Shown piece after piece: positions 15,394 through 22,692 of a stretch of DNA of 28,415 nucleotides. The notes below the pieces were generated by a model. The model was not told the DNA's origin. It worked only from the letters and a program-made list of their open reading frames with translations, and searched no databases. Position numbers and translations under genes: made by a program. Within the stretch, counting starts at the first letter, position 1. Each line of letters starts with the position of its first letter. Location: NCBI GenBank assembly GCA_002393095.1, contig DGII01000162.1, forward strand, positions 1 through 28,415. The letters are read 5' to 3'. Source of the stretch: Lachnospiraceae bacterium UBA3826 (GTDB taxonomy: Bacteria > Bacillota > Clostridia > Lachnospirales > Lachnospiraceae).

Positions 15394-17409
15394 ATGTCAA
15401 AGAAAGCCATTTACAAAACAATGATCATAGGAGTGTCATTAGCAATATTATCTGCCTGCACTGCCAAGACTCAAAGCGTCTATAAGCCGGAACTTCCCAC
15501 AGGTGAAGAGAAGTCATCCATATATATACAGAGGATAGACGAGCTGCCGCAGGATTTCATAATGGGTATGGATGTATCAAGTATGCTCGTTGAAGAAGAA
15601 AGCGGTGTAAAATACTATGATGAAAAAGGTAACGAAGAGGATCTCCTTAAGCTGCTTGCCGATGCGGGGATAAACTGTGTCAGGGTAAGAGTATGGATTG
15701 ATCCTTTTGACAGTGAAGGTCACGGCTATGGAGGCGGTAACTGCACTGCCGAGACTGCGGCCGAAATAGGTAAGAGAGCCGCTGCCTATGGTATGAGCAC
15801 CTGTGTTGACTTCCATTACTCCGACTTCTGGGCAGACCCCGCTAAGCAGATGGCACCCAAGGCATGGGACGGTATGAGCACGGATGAGAAGGCAGGTGCA
15901 TTGGCAGAATATACGGAGGAGAGCCTGCACAGGATCATGGACTCTGGTGCCAATGTCACTATGGTACAGGTGGGTAATGAGATCAATAACGGCATGTCAG
16001 GTGAAAAAGGACTTAATAATAAGCTTAAGCTTGTGAAGGCCGGATGTGATGCAGTAAGGAAGGTATCTGCGGATATGGGGAAGGACATAATCGTGGTGCT
16101 TCACTACACGCAGATAGATGATTACAAGAATACGATGGAGATCGCAAGACAGCTTCAAAGTGCAAAGGTAGACTATGATGTATTCGGCGTATCATATTAT
16201 CCGTATTGGCATGGAACCATGGAGAATATGACTCAGGTCTTAAGAGATCTGTCATCTGAATACGGGGTAAAGACCTGTATAATGGAGACCTCTTACCCAT
16301 ATACGGATGAGGATGGTGACGGCACTGCCAACAGCGTATCCGGAACCTCCCTTAAGCTATCTTATCCCGTATCTGTACAGGGTCAGGCTAATTGCATAAG
16401 GGATATAATGGCAGCAGGTATAGATGGGGGAGCCATAGGTCTGTTCTATTGGGAAGGCGCATGGGTTCCCGTAGGAAGCGACCTTTCATCCAATAAGCAG
16501 CTTTGGGAACAATACGGTTCCGGCTGGGCCAGCAGCTATGCCACAGAATATGATCCGGATGATGCCGGAAGATACTATGGCGGAAGCTCATGGGATAATC
16601 AGGCGATGTTTGATTTTAACGGAAGAAAGCTGCCCTCTCTGGATGTATTCAAGTATGTAAGATACGGTGCTGTCGGGGATAAGCTTGAGATTACCACTGT
16701 GCTTAGCGATCCGGATATCATGAAGATAGATGTGAGCATAGGCGGTACAGTGGAGATGCCCGATACCCTTGATGTGCTATATAATGACACATCTGTCATA
16801 TCCCCGCTTAAGATCACTTGGGATGAAGATGCTGTTGCAGCCATAGATACATCTGTCGCCGGTTCATATACGATACTTGGAAGAGCCGTAAGCGATGCTT
16901 TGCCGGGTGAAGAGATAGAGATCGGAGCCGTAGTCAATGTGGCTAATATCAATTATGTTGTAAATCCAAGCTTTGAGGACAATGAAGACGGTACACCATG
17001 GACATCCGTTGCATCCGGTGGGGGCAGTGCGCCTACCGATATACAGGATAAGGAATCGGATGCATATGAAGGCACGAAAGCGCTGCATTACTATAAAGTC
17101 ACTGATTTTGATTTTAATCTGCAGCAGGAGATAACCGGTATCCCTGCCGGTAAGTATGAGCTTACATCATATATACAGGGTGGAGATATGGGAGAGAATG
17201 CACTCATATATATGTATGCGATCACAGGAGACGGTACGACGTACGAATCTGACCACATCACCGTGGACGGCTGGCAGCAGTGGAAGAAGGCAGAGATCAA
17301 GGACATAGATGTAACCGATGGAGATACGGTCTTAATTGGCTATCGTGTAGAAAGCGCCGGTGGCGGCTGGGGTACCATAGATGACTTCAACTTCTCGCTT
17401 ATGAATTGA
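15394..17409 (+). CDS. GH53 arabinogalactan endo-beta-1,4-galactanase lipoprotein
   Basis: A predicted surface enzyme that cleaves beta-1,4-galactan side chains of pectin. The 671 residues begin with a signal peptide ending in a lipobox (ILSAC, Cys near residue 22), so the mature protein is likely lipid-anchored. The GH53 barrel covers about residues 50-420: FIMGMDVSSMLVEEESG, CVRVRVWIDPF, the acid/base E196 in VQVGNEIN, and the proposed nucleophile E298 in CIMETSYPY. Next come an Ig-like Big_4-type domain (about 430-525) and a C-terminal jelly-roll domain (about 527-671, beginning YVVNPSFEDNEDG). The latter resembles CBM61, a galactan-binding module found on GH53 enzymes. The leader is A-rich with GAGAGAAAG before the ATG. 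No transporter or regulator for galactan lies beside it. Confidence 0.92.
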   Translation: MSKKAIYKTMIIGVSLAILSACTAKTQSVYKPELPTGEEKSSIYIQRIDELPQDFIMGMDVSSMLVEEESGVKYYDEKGNEEDLLKLLADAGINCVRVRVWIDPFDSEGHGYGGGNCTAETAAEIGKRAAAYGMSTCVDFHYSDFWADPAKQMAPKAWDGMSTDEKAGALAEYTEESLHRIMDSGANVTMVQVGNEINNGMSGEKGLNNKLKLVKAGCDAVRKVSADMGKDIIVVLHYTQIDDYKNTMEIARQLQSAKVDYDVFGVSYYPYWHGTMENMTQVLRDLSSEYGVKTCIMETSYPYTDEDGDGTANSVSGTSLKLSYPVSVQGQANCIRDIMAAGIDGGAIGLFYWEGAWVPVGSDLSSNKQLWEQYGSGWASSYATEYDPDDAGRYYGGSSWDNQAMFDFNGRKLPSLDVFKYVRYGAVGDKLEITTVLSDPDIMKIDVSIGGTVEMPDTLDVLYNDTSVISPLKITWDEDAVAAIDTSVAGSYTILGRAVSDALPGEEIEIGAVVNVANINYVVNPSFEDNEDGTPWTSVASGGGSAPTDIQDKESDAYEGTKALHYYKVTDFDFNLQQEITGIPAGKYELTSYIQGGDMGENALIYMYAITGDGTTYESDHITVDGWQQWKKAEIKDIDVTDGDTVLIGYRVESAGGGWGTIDDFNFSLMN

Positions 17410-17468
17410 GAGTATAATTTTTCATAATATACAAATGCAAGCTCTATTATGAGCTGTCAACTTCGTCA

Positions 17469-17687
17469 TCAATATTCCGTCCTTATATCCCCCGTAATAC
17501 CGTAGAGTGAACGGAAAGTATCCATATCTGAGGGTTGTCTGATGAGCATGGCCTCGGTAAAATGACCGCCCAGCCTGTTCTTAAAGCCTGCGACCTTCTC
17601 TCCCGTACAGATGGATGCCCTGATCACGGGATATTGTATTTCGGGGTCGTATTCGATTTTAGGTGGTTTTTGCTTGTGCTTGAACAT
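17469..17687 (-). CDS. Conserved small hypothetical protein, 72 residues
   Basis: The protein begins MFKHKQKPPKIEYD and has a central block PVIRASICTGEKVAGF followed by EAMLIRQP and YGITGDI. I recall very similar short proteins in many Lachnospiraceae, sometimes mislabelled as aspartate dehydrogenases, but I know no function. No membrane segment or catalytic motif is visible. The single Cys in ASICTGEKVAGF is part of the most conserved-looking stretch. The ribosome binding site AGAGGT is well placed. It lies 38 bases downstream of the AlkZ-related gene and is probably the last gene of a minus-strand set. Confidence 0.75.
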   Translation of the reverse strand: MFKHKQKPPKIEYDPEIQYPVIRASICTGEKVAGFKNRLGGHFTEAMLIRQPSDMDTFRSLYGITGDIRTEY

Positions 17688-17725
17688 GATTACCTCTAAT
17701 CAATATCAGGATTGGATGACATTCC

Positions 17726-18490
17726 CTATACCGGCTCTTTTCCGATAAGCCTGATGATGTCTTTATCCGCAGCTTCAGGATATATCTTCTTCACATGATC
17801 GAATATCCTTTGCCATGACCTTACAGGTCGCTCATTATATGCCGCAGTCACCCTGTCATATCCCCATATTTTCTCCGGAGGAAGCATTATTGATACGGAC
17901 ATACCGTATTCTTCTCCCTTCTTATTGGTTCGTCTTCGAAAATCCGCTGTAACAAGATACATCTGCATCTGAAGTCCTGCGATGATACCCGGATAATTCT
18001 TCTCGCCTCCCTTACCGAAGCCGGCGGCTTTCTTAAGCTCCGTGGACAGTATATCGATATCCTTATATACGGTATCTCCCTCATCATCTTCTTCAATGAA
18101 GAAGTCCATGATCTTTTTCTCTCTTCGATTGGCAAGACCATCCTGCCATCTGGCATCAAAATCGTACCCGTTCCTGCGGTAATTGACAAAGTAAGGCAGC
18201 CACTCAAGGCCTATGAAACCTGCCTTATTACCGAAGAACTTGCCATAGGCAACCTTCCTGCTCGCAGCTATGATCTCGCGCCATTCCCAAGGGTCCTCAC
18301 GCCTGTCTCCGGACCACCAGTAATCAGGTGCGGTATGCTCTTCCGCAGAGAAGCCTTCCACCCCGTTACCAAAAAGCGGAAGGAATCCTATCTCATCTAT
18401 CCAATTAACAAGCTCCTGCCATGTGCGAATCCTGTACGGGTCATTCCAGTCAAGACCCTTCATGATCCATTCACCGTTTTCAACCGACAT
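17726..18490 (-). CDS. AlkZ-related uncharacterised protein
   Basis: A 254-residue soluble protein with a tryptophan-rich N-terminal half: WQELVNWIDEIGFLPLF, then EEHTAPDYWWSGDRREDPWEW and KVAYGKFFGNKAGFI. I associate this pattern with a Clostridia family labelled AlkZ-related. AlkZ proteins are DNA glycosylases that act on crosslinks and alkylated bases, so a DNA-repair role is possible but untested here. A charged, acidic loop lies near residues 135-155. I chose ATG 18490 because GGAGAG lies about ten bases upstream; an ATG at 18508 has no clear site. It is 43 bases from the gene upstream and likely co-transcribed with it. Confidence 0.65.
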   Translation of the reverse strand: MSVENGEWIMKGLDWNDPYRIRTWQELVNWIDEIGFLPLFGNGVEGFSAEEHTAPDYWWSGDRREDPWEWREIIAASRKVAYGKFFGNKAGFIGLEWLPYFVNYRRNGYDFDARWQDGLANRREKKIMDFFIEEDDEGDTVYKDIDILSTELKKAAGFGKGGEKNYPGIIAGLQMQMYLVTADFRRRTNKKGEEYGMSVSIMLPPEKIWGYDRVTAAYNERPVRSWQRIFDHVKKIYPEAADKDIIRLIGKEPV

Positions 18491-18533
18491 ATTTTTCACA
18501 CTCTCCATATGGTAATACTTCGGATAAACTCAA

Positions 18534-19346
18534 TTATTCTTCACCGGCACACCGATACAGCCATGCATTGCCCTTTTTCTCAGGCAGTCTCTTAAGTACA
18601 CCTGTAAGACGAAGGAGCCCCGTCACATAACTTAGATAACGCTTAGGGATATGAGCCGCTTTTGACAGCTCTGCCGCTGTGAAGGGAGCATCTGCACCAA
18701 GCGCCTCCGGCAGAAAGAGCATATAATCTTCTGGTTCGTTAAGTATGATCTCTCCCGTCAGCTCCTCAGGTATCCTGTCATAGCGCATGGCCCCGAATCG
18801 CTTTCTGTCCCTGCTCCTTCCGCTTAGAAGCTTATACTCTGTCATGTTCATAAGAAGTAATCTCACATGCATATGAGGATGAGACAGATAATCCCTTATC
18901 GAATAAAGCTCTCGAAAAGCGGGCCACGGAGCAAGGGTGCTTCTGTATGTACCCACACTTGCTTCCTCTCCCGTATCAGGGTCTATCCATATGATCCGTT
19001 TACGGTCGGGAACAGGCATCACGACTGTCACATCATAGAGAGGCAGGAATACATCAAGCTTCTCCTTAAGCCTGCCAAATGACCTTGTCTGTATCTCGAT
19101 TATCCTCTCATCGGCGGTATAGATATCCGCACATTTTCCTTCTATGGGTATCTCCTGATGGTCCTCGTCGGGCTCATAATAATTCTTCACCACAGCATGT
19201 ACGGTCTTCTCGGAAAGTGTACCGATCTGCAGTCTCTGCCTGTCGACACCTATCACGCGCTCCTTGGCTTTATCCCATACATCATGATTCAGGGTTCCGG
19301 TATTATATGGATTAAGTGAGGAGACAGCCGCTTTTCTTAAACTCAT
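18534..19346 (-). CDS. Uncharacterised protein with nuclease-like core and C-terminal winged helix
   Basis: A 270-residue protein counted from the ATG beginning MSLRKAAVSSLNPYN; an upstream in-frame ATG at 19373 has no ribosome binding site. The N-terminal half has a helix LSEKTVHAVVKNYYEP (E46), then strands EIPIEGKCADIYT and RIIEIQTRSF. The order E46, D74, E84-x-Q86 resembles the PD-(D/E)XK nuclease core with Gln in place of Lys, as in BglII. The middle contains SGRSRDRKRFGAMRYDRIP. The last 55 residues (FTAAELSKAAHIPKRYLSYV onward) look like a winged helix. I recall relatives in Lachnospiraceae annotated only as a domain of unknown function. The nuclease reading is an inference from pattern. 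Confidence 0.7.
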   Translation of the reverse strand: MSLRKAAVSSLNPYNTGTLNHDVWDKAKERVIGVDRQRLQIGTLSEKTVHAVVKNYYEPDEDHQEIPIEGKCADIYTADERIIEIQTRSFGRLKEKLDVFLPLYDVTVVMPVPDRKRIIWIDPDTGEEASVGTYRSTLAPWPAFRELYSIRDYLSHPHMHVRLLLMNMTEYKLLSGRSRDRKRFGAMRYDRIPEELTGEIILNEPEDYMLFLPEALGADAPFTAAELSKAAHIPKRYLSYVTGLLRLTGVLKRLPEKKGNAWLYRCAGEE

Positions 19347-19357
19347 AATTTCTACCA

Positions 19358-19453
19358 TGCCGAGCCATAGCATTGTCGATGCCTGTACGAGGCGGCGAGC
19401 CGAATATCAGATTCGGCGATGCCATAATCCGGTTTGGGCTCGGCACAAACCGG
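19358..19453. repeat. GC-rich structured intergenic element with hairpins and a loop-complementary pairing
   Basis: Four elements lie in under 100 bases. TGCCGAGCC (19358-19366) is followed by a small GCCT/AGGC hairpin (19381-19393). Next is GCCGAAT-ATCAG-ATTCGGC (19399-19417). Last is CCGGTTTG (19429-19436) and CAAACCGG (19446-19453), enclosing a nine-base loop GGCTCGGCA (19437-19445). That loop is the exact reverse complement of the first nine bases. CGATGCC also occurs twice (19377-19383, 19418-19424). The composition is richer in GC than the flanks. It could be a dispersed extragenic repeat or a structured RNA leader on either strand. Confidence 0.6.
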
Positions 19454-19488
19454 TGAGTGAAAATAGTTTATCAAATTTTTTTCCACTC

Positions 19489-19518
19489 TTAACTCCAATC
19501 GGATATACTTGATATAAT
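19489..19518 (+). promoter_or_regulatory. Promoter for the GNAT acetyltransferase gene
   Basis: TTAACT (19489-19494), an 18-base spacer and TATAAT (19513-19518) predict a short leader of about 25 bases. The structured element at 19358-19453 would then lie upstream of the transcript. Confidence 0.5.
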
Positions 19519-19549
19519 AATACCACAATTATCCAAAGAGGGAGTACAT

Positions 19550-20341
19550 ATGGGCATATCAAAAGAACACATTGACACGATGTATAAGCAGATCGAACTG
19601 GACTGTAACCTTAAGGAATCGCATAGGATCAAGGATGATATGGTGATCGCCCCAACAAGGGTGCTTCCCGGAAGCCGTGTCATAGATAAGCTCGATCCCT
19701 TTTTCCGTGTCATAGTATTCATGGGGAAGGCATATATCATGGCGGATAAGGATACCATTCCCGGATGGGAAGAGATCCTTAAGAACTATCCCGCGGAGTG
19801 GTTCTTCAATTACAGCAGACTTCGTAAGATAGACAGGATACTGAATGAATATGACAGAGAGATCGTAGATACACACATATACTTCCTGCCAGATAAGGAT
19901 GCGGTGAAGGTTAGAGAGCCTGAGAATCTGCGATGGTTTACTAAAGAAGATATAGAGGCAAGCAGGGAAATCAATCCTTTTCATAATGCATGGCCGTATT
20001 CGCCCACACAGCCTGATGTAACAGGAGTGGGAATGCCGAAGGGTGATGACCGTGATAAGGTTACGGATATGGCGGCACTTGCAGGGGCAAGCCTAGACGG
20101 TAAGTATGTACATCAGATAGGGATAGATGTTCTGCCACAGTACAGAGGACGGGGACTGGCACCTATGCTTGTATCGATTCTTAAGCAGAGGATACTTGAA
20201 GACGGAAGCCTGCCCTTCTACGGCACGGCAGAATCTCATGCGATATCGCGCATGACGGCGATCCGTTCCGGCTTCCTGCCGGCCTTTGCGGAGTTGTTCG
20301 TCGGTAAGAAGGATTCATACGACCCTGATAAACAGAATTAA
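19550..20341 (+). CDS. GNAT-family N-acetyltransferase
   Basis: A 263-residue protein whose C-terminal third carries the GNAT core: KYVHQIGIDVLPQYRGRGLA is the beta-4 strand and the acetyl-CoA pyrophosphate-binding loop (Q/R-x-x-G-x-G/A form). SHAISRMTAIRSGFLPAF is the following helix and strand. The N-terminal two-thirds (about residues 1-165) is a separate, less conserved region with DKLDPFFRVIVFMGKAYIMAD and LRWFTKEDIEASREINPFHN, probably determining the acceptor. It has GAGGGAG before the ATG and its own promoter. The acceptor is not predictable. Confidence 0.85.
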   Translation: MGISKEHIDTMYKQIELDCNLKESHRIKDDMVIAPTRVLPGSRVIDKLDPFFRVIVFMGKAYIMADKDTIPGWEEILKNYPAEWFFNYSRLRKIDRILNEYDREIVDTHIYFLPDKDAVKVREPENLRWFTKEDIEASREINPFHNAWPYSPTQPDVTGVGMPKGDDRDKVTDMAALAGASLDGKYVHQIGIDVLPQYRGRGLAPMLVSILKQRILEDGSLPFYGTAESHAISRMTAIRSGFLPAFAELFVGKKDSYDPDKQN

Positions 20342-20428
20342 GCCTTAATAATGAATTATTCTTTATTATTTTATCGTTTATTCAAATGCGGCGCAATAAC
20401 TGATAAATAACATAACAGCCTGATAATC

Positions 20429-20457
20429 TTGAAAAACCTTATTTTTTATAATATAGT
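20429..20457 (+). promoter_or_regulatory. Promoter for the PAP2 phosphatase gene
   Basis: TTGAAA (20429-20434), a 17-base spacer and TATAGT (20452-20457) match sigma-A consensus at nine of twelve positions. The leader would be about 55 bases. The rest of the 177-base gap is AT-rich and shows only weak inverted repeats. Confidence 0.55.
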
Positions 20458-20518
20458 ATTTTACAGAAAAAAAGGATGATCTAAGACAATATGAGAAGTA
20501 TTTGACACGGAGGTTATG

Positions 20519-21457
20519 ATGGACATTCAATATTTATTATGGTTACAGGAGTTAAGGAATGCAACGGGAGGGATGTTTGACGAATTTTTCAATGCATTAT
20601 CAAAATTCGCAGTGGATATTATGCCATTCCTGCCCTTTGTCATATTCTGGGGTGTTGATAAAAAATGGGGATACAGATTTATTACCACATGGAGTATAGG
20701 TGAAGTGTTAAACGGACTGATCAAGCTTACCGTATGCGCCTATCGTCCATGGATACGTTCCGATCTGATAGAACCTGCCGGAGATTCCAAGGTGGCGGCA
20801 ACAGGCTATTCCTTCCCCAGCGGACATACTATGGTTGCAACCGCCACCTACGGAACAGTCTTTGTCTGGCAAAGGGATAAAAGAAGATGGCTTGCGGTGC
20901 TTTGCGTGATCCTGACTGCTCTGACCGCTTTTTCCAGAAATTTCTTAGGTGTGCATACACCGCAGGATGTGGTCGTAGGATTATGCGAAGCTGTCCTTAT
21001 TATACTGATCGTTGGCATTGTCCAGAAGAAGACGGAAGGCAATGAAAAGCTTTTGGATATTCTCACCCTGATCGGCTTTGTTGCCGTAATAGGTGCTCTT
21101 GCTTACATTATGCTTAAGCCTTACCCTATGGATTATGTGGACGGAGTGCTTTTAGTCGATCCGCAGAAGATGATGAATGATTCCTTTAAGGCCTGTGGTG
21201 CTTTCAGTGCCTTTCTGATCGGAAGCTACATTGAGAGACATTACCAGCACTATGAGATCCCTGTCGGTGCTTCACAACTGCCGATGTTAACGGTAGCGGG
21301 AGCAGCAATTCTTTTTGCATGGAAGGAATTTTTTGCTCCGGCCACTATCGTTGCCGCATTCGGTGGTCATTGGGGCAATCTGATCGCCCGTTTTATAATG
21401 GTGATCTTTGCCGTGAACATATGGCCCATAGTTATAAGTAAGGAATGCAGACAATAA
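20519..21457 (+). CDS. PAP2-family membrane phosphatase
   Basis: A 312-residue integral membrane phosphatase of the PAP2 superfamily, which acts on lipid or isoprenoid phosphates. All three signature motifs are present: KLTVCAYRP (K-x6-RP), FPSGHTMV (PSGH), and SRNFLGVHTPQDVVVG (SR-x5-H-x3-D). About seven or eight hydrophobic spans are visible, more than in minimal six-span members. The extra helices lie C-terminal, near residues 225-310. I prefer ATG 20519 over ATG 20516 because GGAGG (20509-20513) is then five bases away. The membrane-anchored HAD phosphatase follows after 28 bases, so two phosphatases, probably both acting outside the cytoplasm, may share a transcript. Confidence 0.9.
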   Translation: MDIQYLLWLQELRNATGGMFDEFFNALSKFAVDIMPFLPFVIFWGVDKKWGYRFITTWSIGEVLNGLIKLTVCAYRPWIRSDLIEPAGDSKVAATGYSFPSGHTMVATATYGTVFVWQRDKRRWLAVLCVILTALTAFSRNFLGVHTPQDVVVGLCEAVLIILIVGIVQKKTEGNEKLLDILTLIGFVAVIGALAYIMLKPYPMDYVDGVLLVDPQKMMNDSFKACGAFSAFLIGSYIERHYQHYEIPVGASQLPMLTVAGAAILFAWKEFFAPATIVAAFGGHWGNLIARFIMVIFAVNIWPIVISKECRQ

Positions 21458-21485
21458 GATTCATTCCGGAAAGAAGAGAGAAGAA

Positions 21486-22634
21486 ATGGACGAAACAAAA
21501 CAACTTAAATTCTGGAGGATCGCAGCTATCATAGCGATCTGTGTACTAATTGCAGTAGTGATATCCTATGTGATGCTTGTATCCGTTAAGAAGGATACGA
21601 ATGATCATAAGGTGACTAACGGTAATGAGACCCTGTCATCATGGAGTGATGAGGCTAAGGCCAAGAAGGAGCTTATAGCATATGTGGAGGCTGTCACGGA
21701 TGAGGGCAGTGCGGATTATATCCCGGTTGAAGACAGGATAGCGGTCTTCGATATGGACGGAACCCTTACCTGTGAGACTTTTTATACCTACTATGATACG
21801 ATGATGTTTATTGATTTTTGTCTTAAGGATCACCCGGAGAGGGTGTCCGAGGAGCTTAAGGATGCGGCGCGTGAGATAGAGCCGGGATATACAGCGGGAG
21901 AAGAGCTTGCGAGGAATTTTGCGAAGGCTTATGCGGGGATGACAGTCAGTGAACTGTATGATTATGCTGTGGAATTCGGACAGAAGCAGACAGAGAGCTT
22001 TAACAATATGCGCTACATAGACGGCTTCTATCTCCCAATGACAGAGGTTGTTAAGTATCTGTATGACAATGACTTCACGATCTATGTGGTAAGCGGAACT
22101 GAGAGAACAACTACGAGAGCCATAGTGGATAATTCACCTATAAGTGAATATGTCTCTCCTGAGCATGTGATAGGAACTGAATTCGAGGTAAAGGTGAAGG
22201 GTCATGAGGGTGAAGCCTCCAACATGGATTTTAAGTATGTCGATGGAGATGAGCTTGTATTCACCGGCGGATTCATCCAGAAGAACTTAAATGCCAATAA
22301 GTCCATCTGGATAGAAAGAGAGATCGGAAGACGGCCGGTGCTTGCCTTTGGCAACAGCGGCAGTGATACGAGTATGATGAACTATGTATTGGATATGAGG
22401 AATCCATACAGGACAGCGGCATTTATGGTAGTCGCCGATGATGATGTGAGGGAATGGGGAACCCAGAACTGGGAAGAGAAGTCGTCAGGCTATGAAGAGC
22501 AGGGATATGTACCGATCTCGATGAAGAATGATTTTATTAAGATATATCCTGATTCCATATCAAGATCCGATACGCAGTATACGGCACCGGAAGCTGATGA
22601 GGATGAGGCTTCGACGCTTAACAGTGCAGCATAA
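21486..22634 (+). CDS. Membrane-anchored HAD-superfamily phosphatase
   Basis: A 382-residue HAD hydrolase. An N-terminal hydrophobic span (about residues 11-33) has basic residues before and after, so orientation is not certain. Export with the enzyme domain outside is most likely. Motif I is VFDMDGTL near residue 89 (the first Asp being the nucleophile), motif II is VVSGTERT, and motif IV is LAFGNSGSDTSMM. The order and the large helical cap (EELKDAAREIEPGY onward) recall the phosphoserine phosphatase-like branch. The C-terminus is acidic. It follows the PAP2 gene by 28 bases with a GAAGAGAG site. The substrate is unknown. Confidence 0.83.
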   Translation: MDETKQLKFWRIAAIIAICVLIAVVISYVMLVSVKKDTNDHKVTNGNETLSSWSDEAKAKKELIAYVEAVTDEGSADYIPVEDRIAVFDMDGTLTCETFYTYYDTMMFIDFCLKDHPERVSEELKDAAREIEPGYTAGEELARNFAKAYAGMTVSELYDYAVEFGQKQTESFNNMRYIDGFYLPMTEVVKYLYDNDFTIYVVSGTERTTTRAIVDNSPISEYVSPEHVIGTEFEVKVKGHEGEASNMDFKYVDGDELVFTGGFIQKNLNANKSIWIEREIGRRPVLAFGNSGSDTSMMNYVLDMRNPYRTAAFMVVADDDVREWGTQNWEEKSSGYEEQGYVPISMKNDFIKIYPDSISRSDTQYTAPEADEDEASTLNSAA

Positions 22635-22692
22635 GTTAAAGCAGGATAACAGAGTAGGATAAAGTATGAAGGGATTATAAGATTACATAGAT

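Noticed and set aside
17410..17468. Possible bidirectional terminator between the galactanase gene and the minus-strand 72-residue gene (AGCTC/GAGCT)
   Set aside because: The stem is only five base pairs and lacks a T run on either strand.
20342..20428. Possible intrinsic terminator after the GNAT gene in AT-rich inverted repeats
   Set aside because: The pairing is only A-T, the best stem would have a two-base loop, and no clean T run follows a stable stem.
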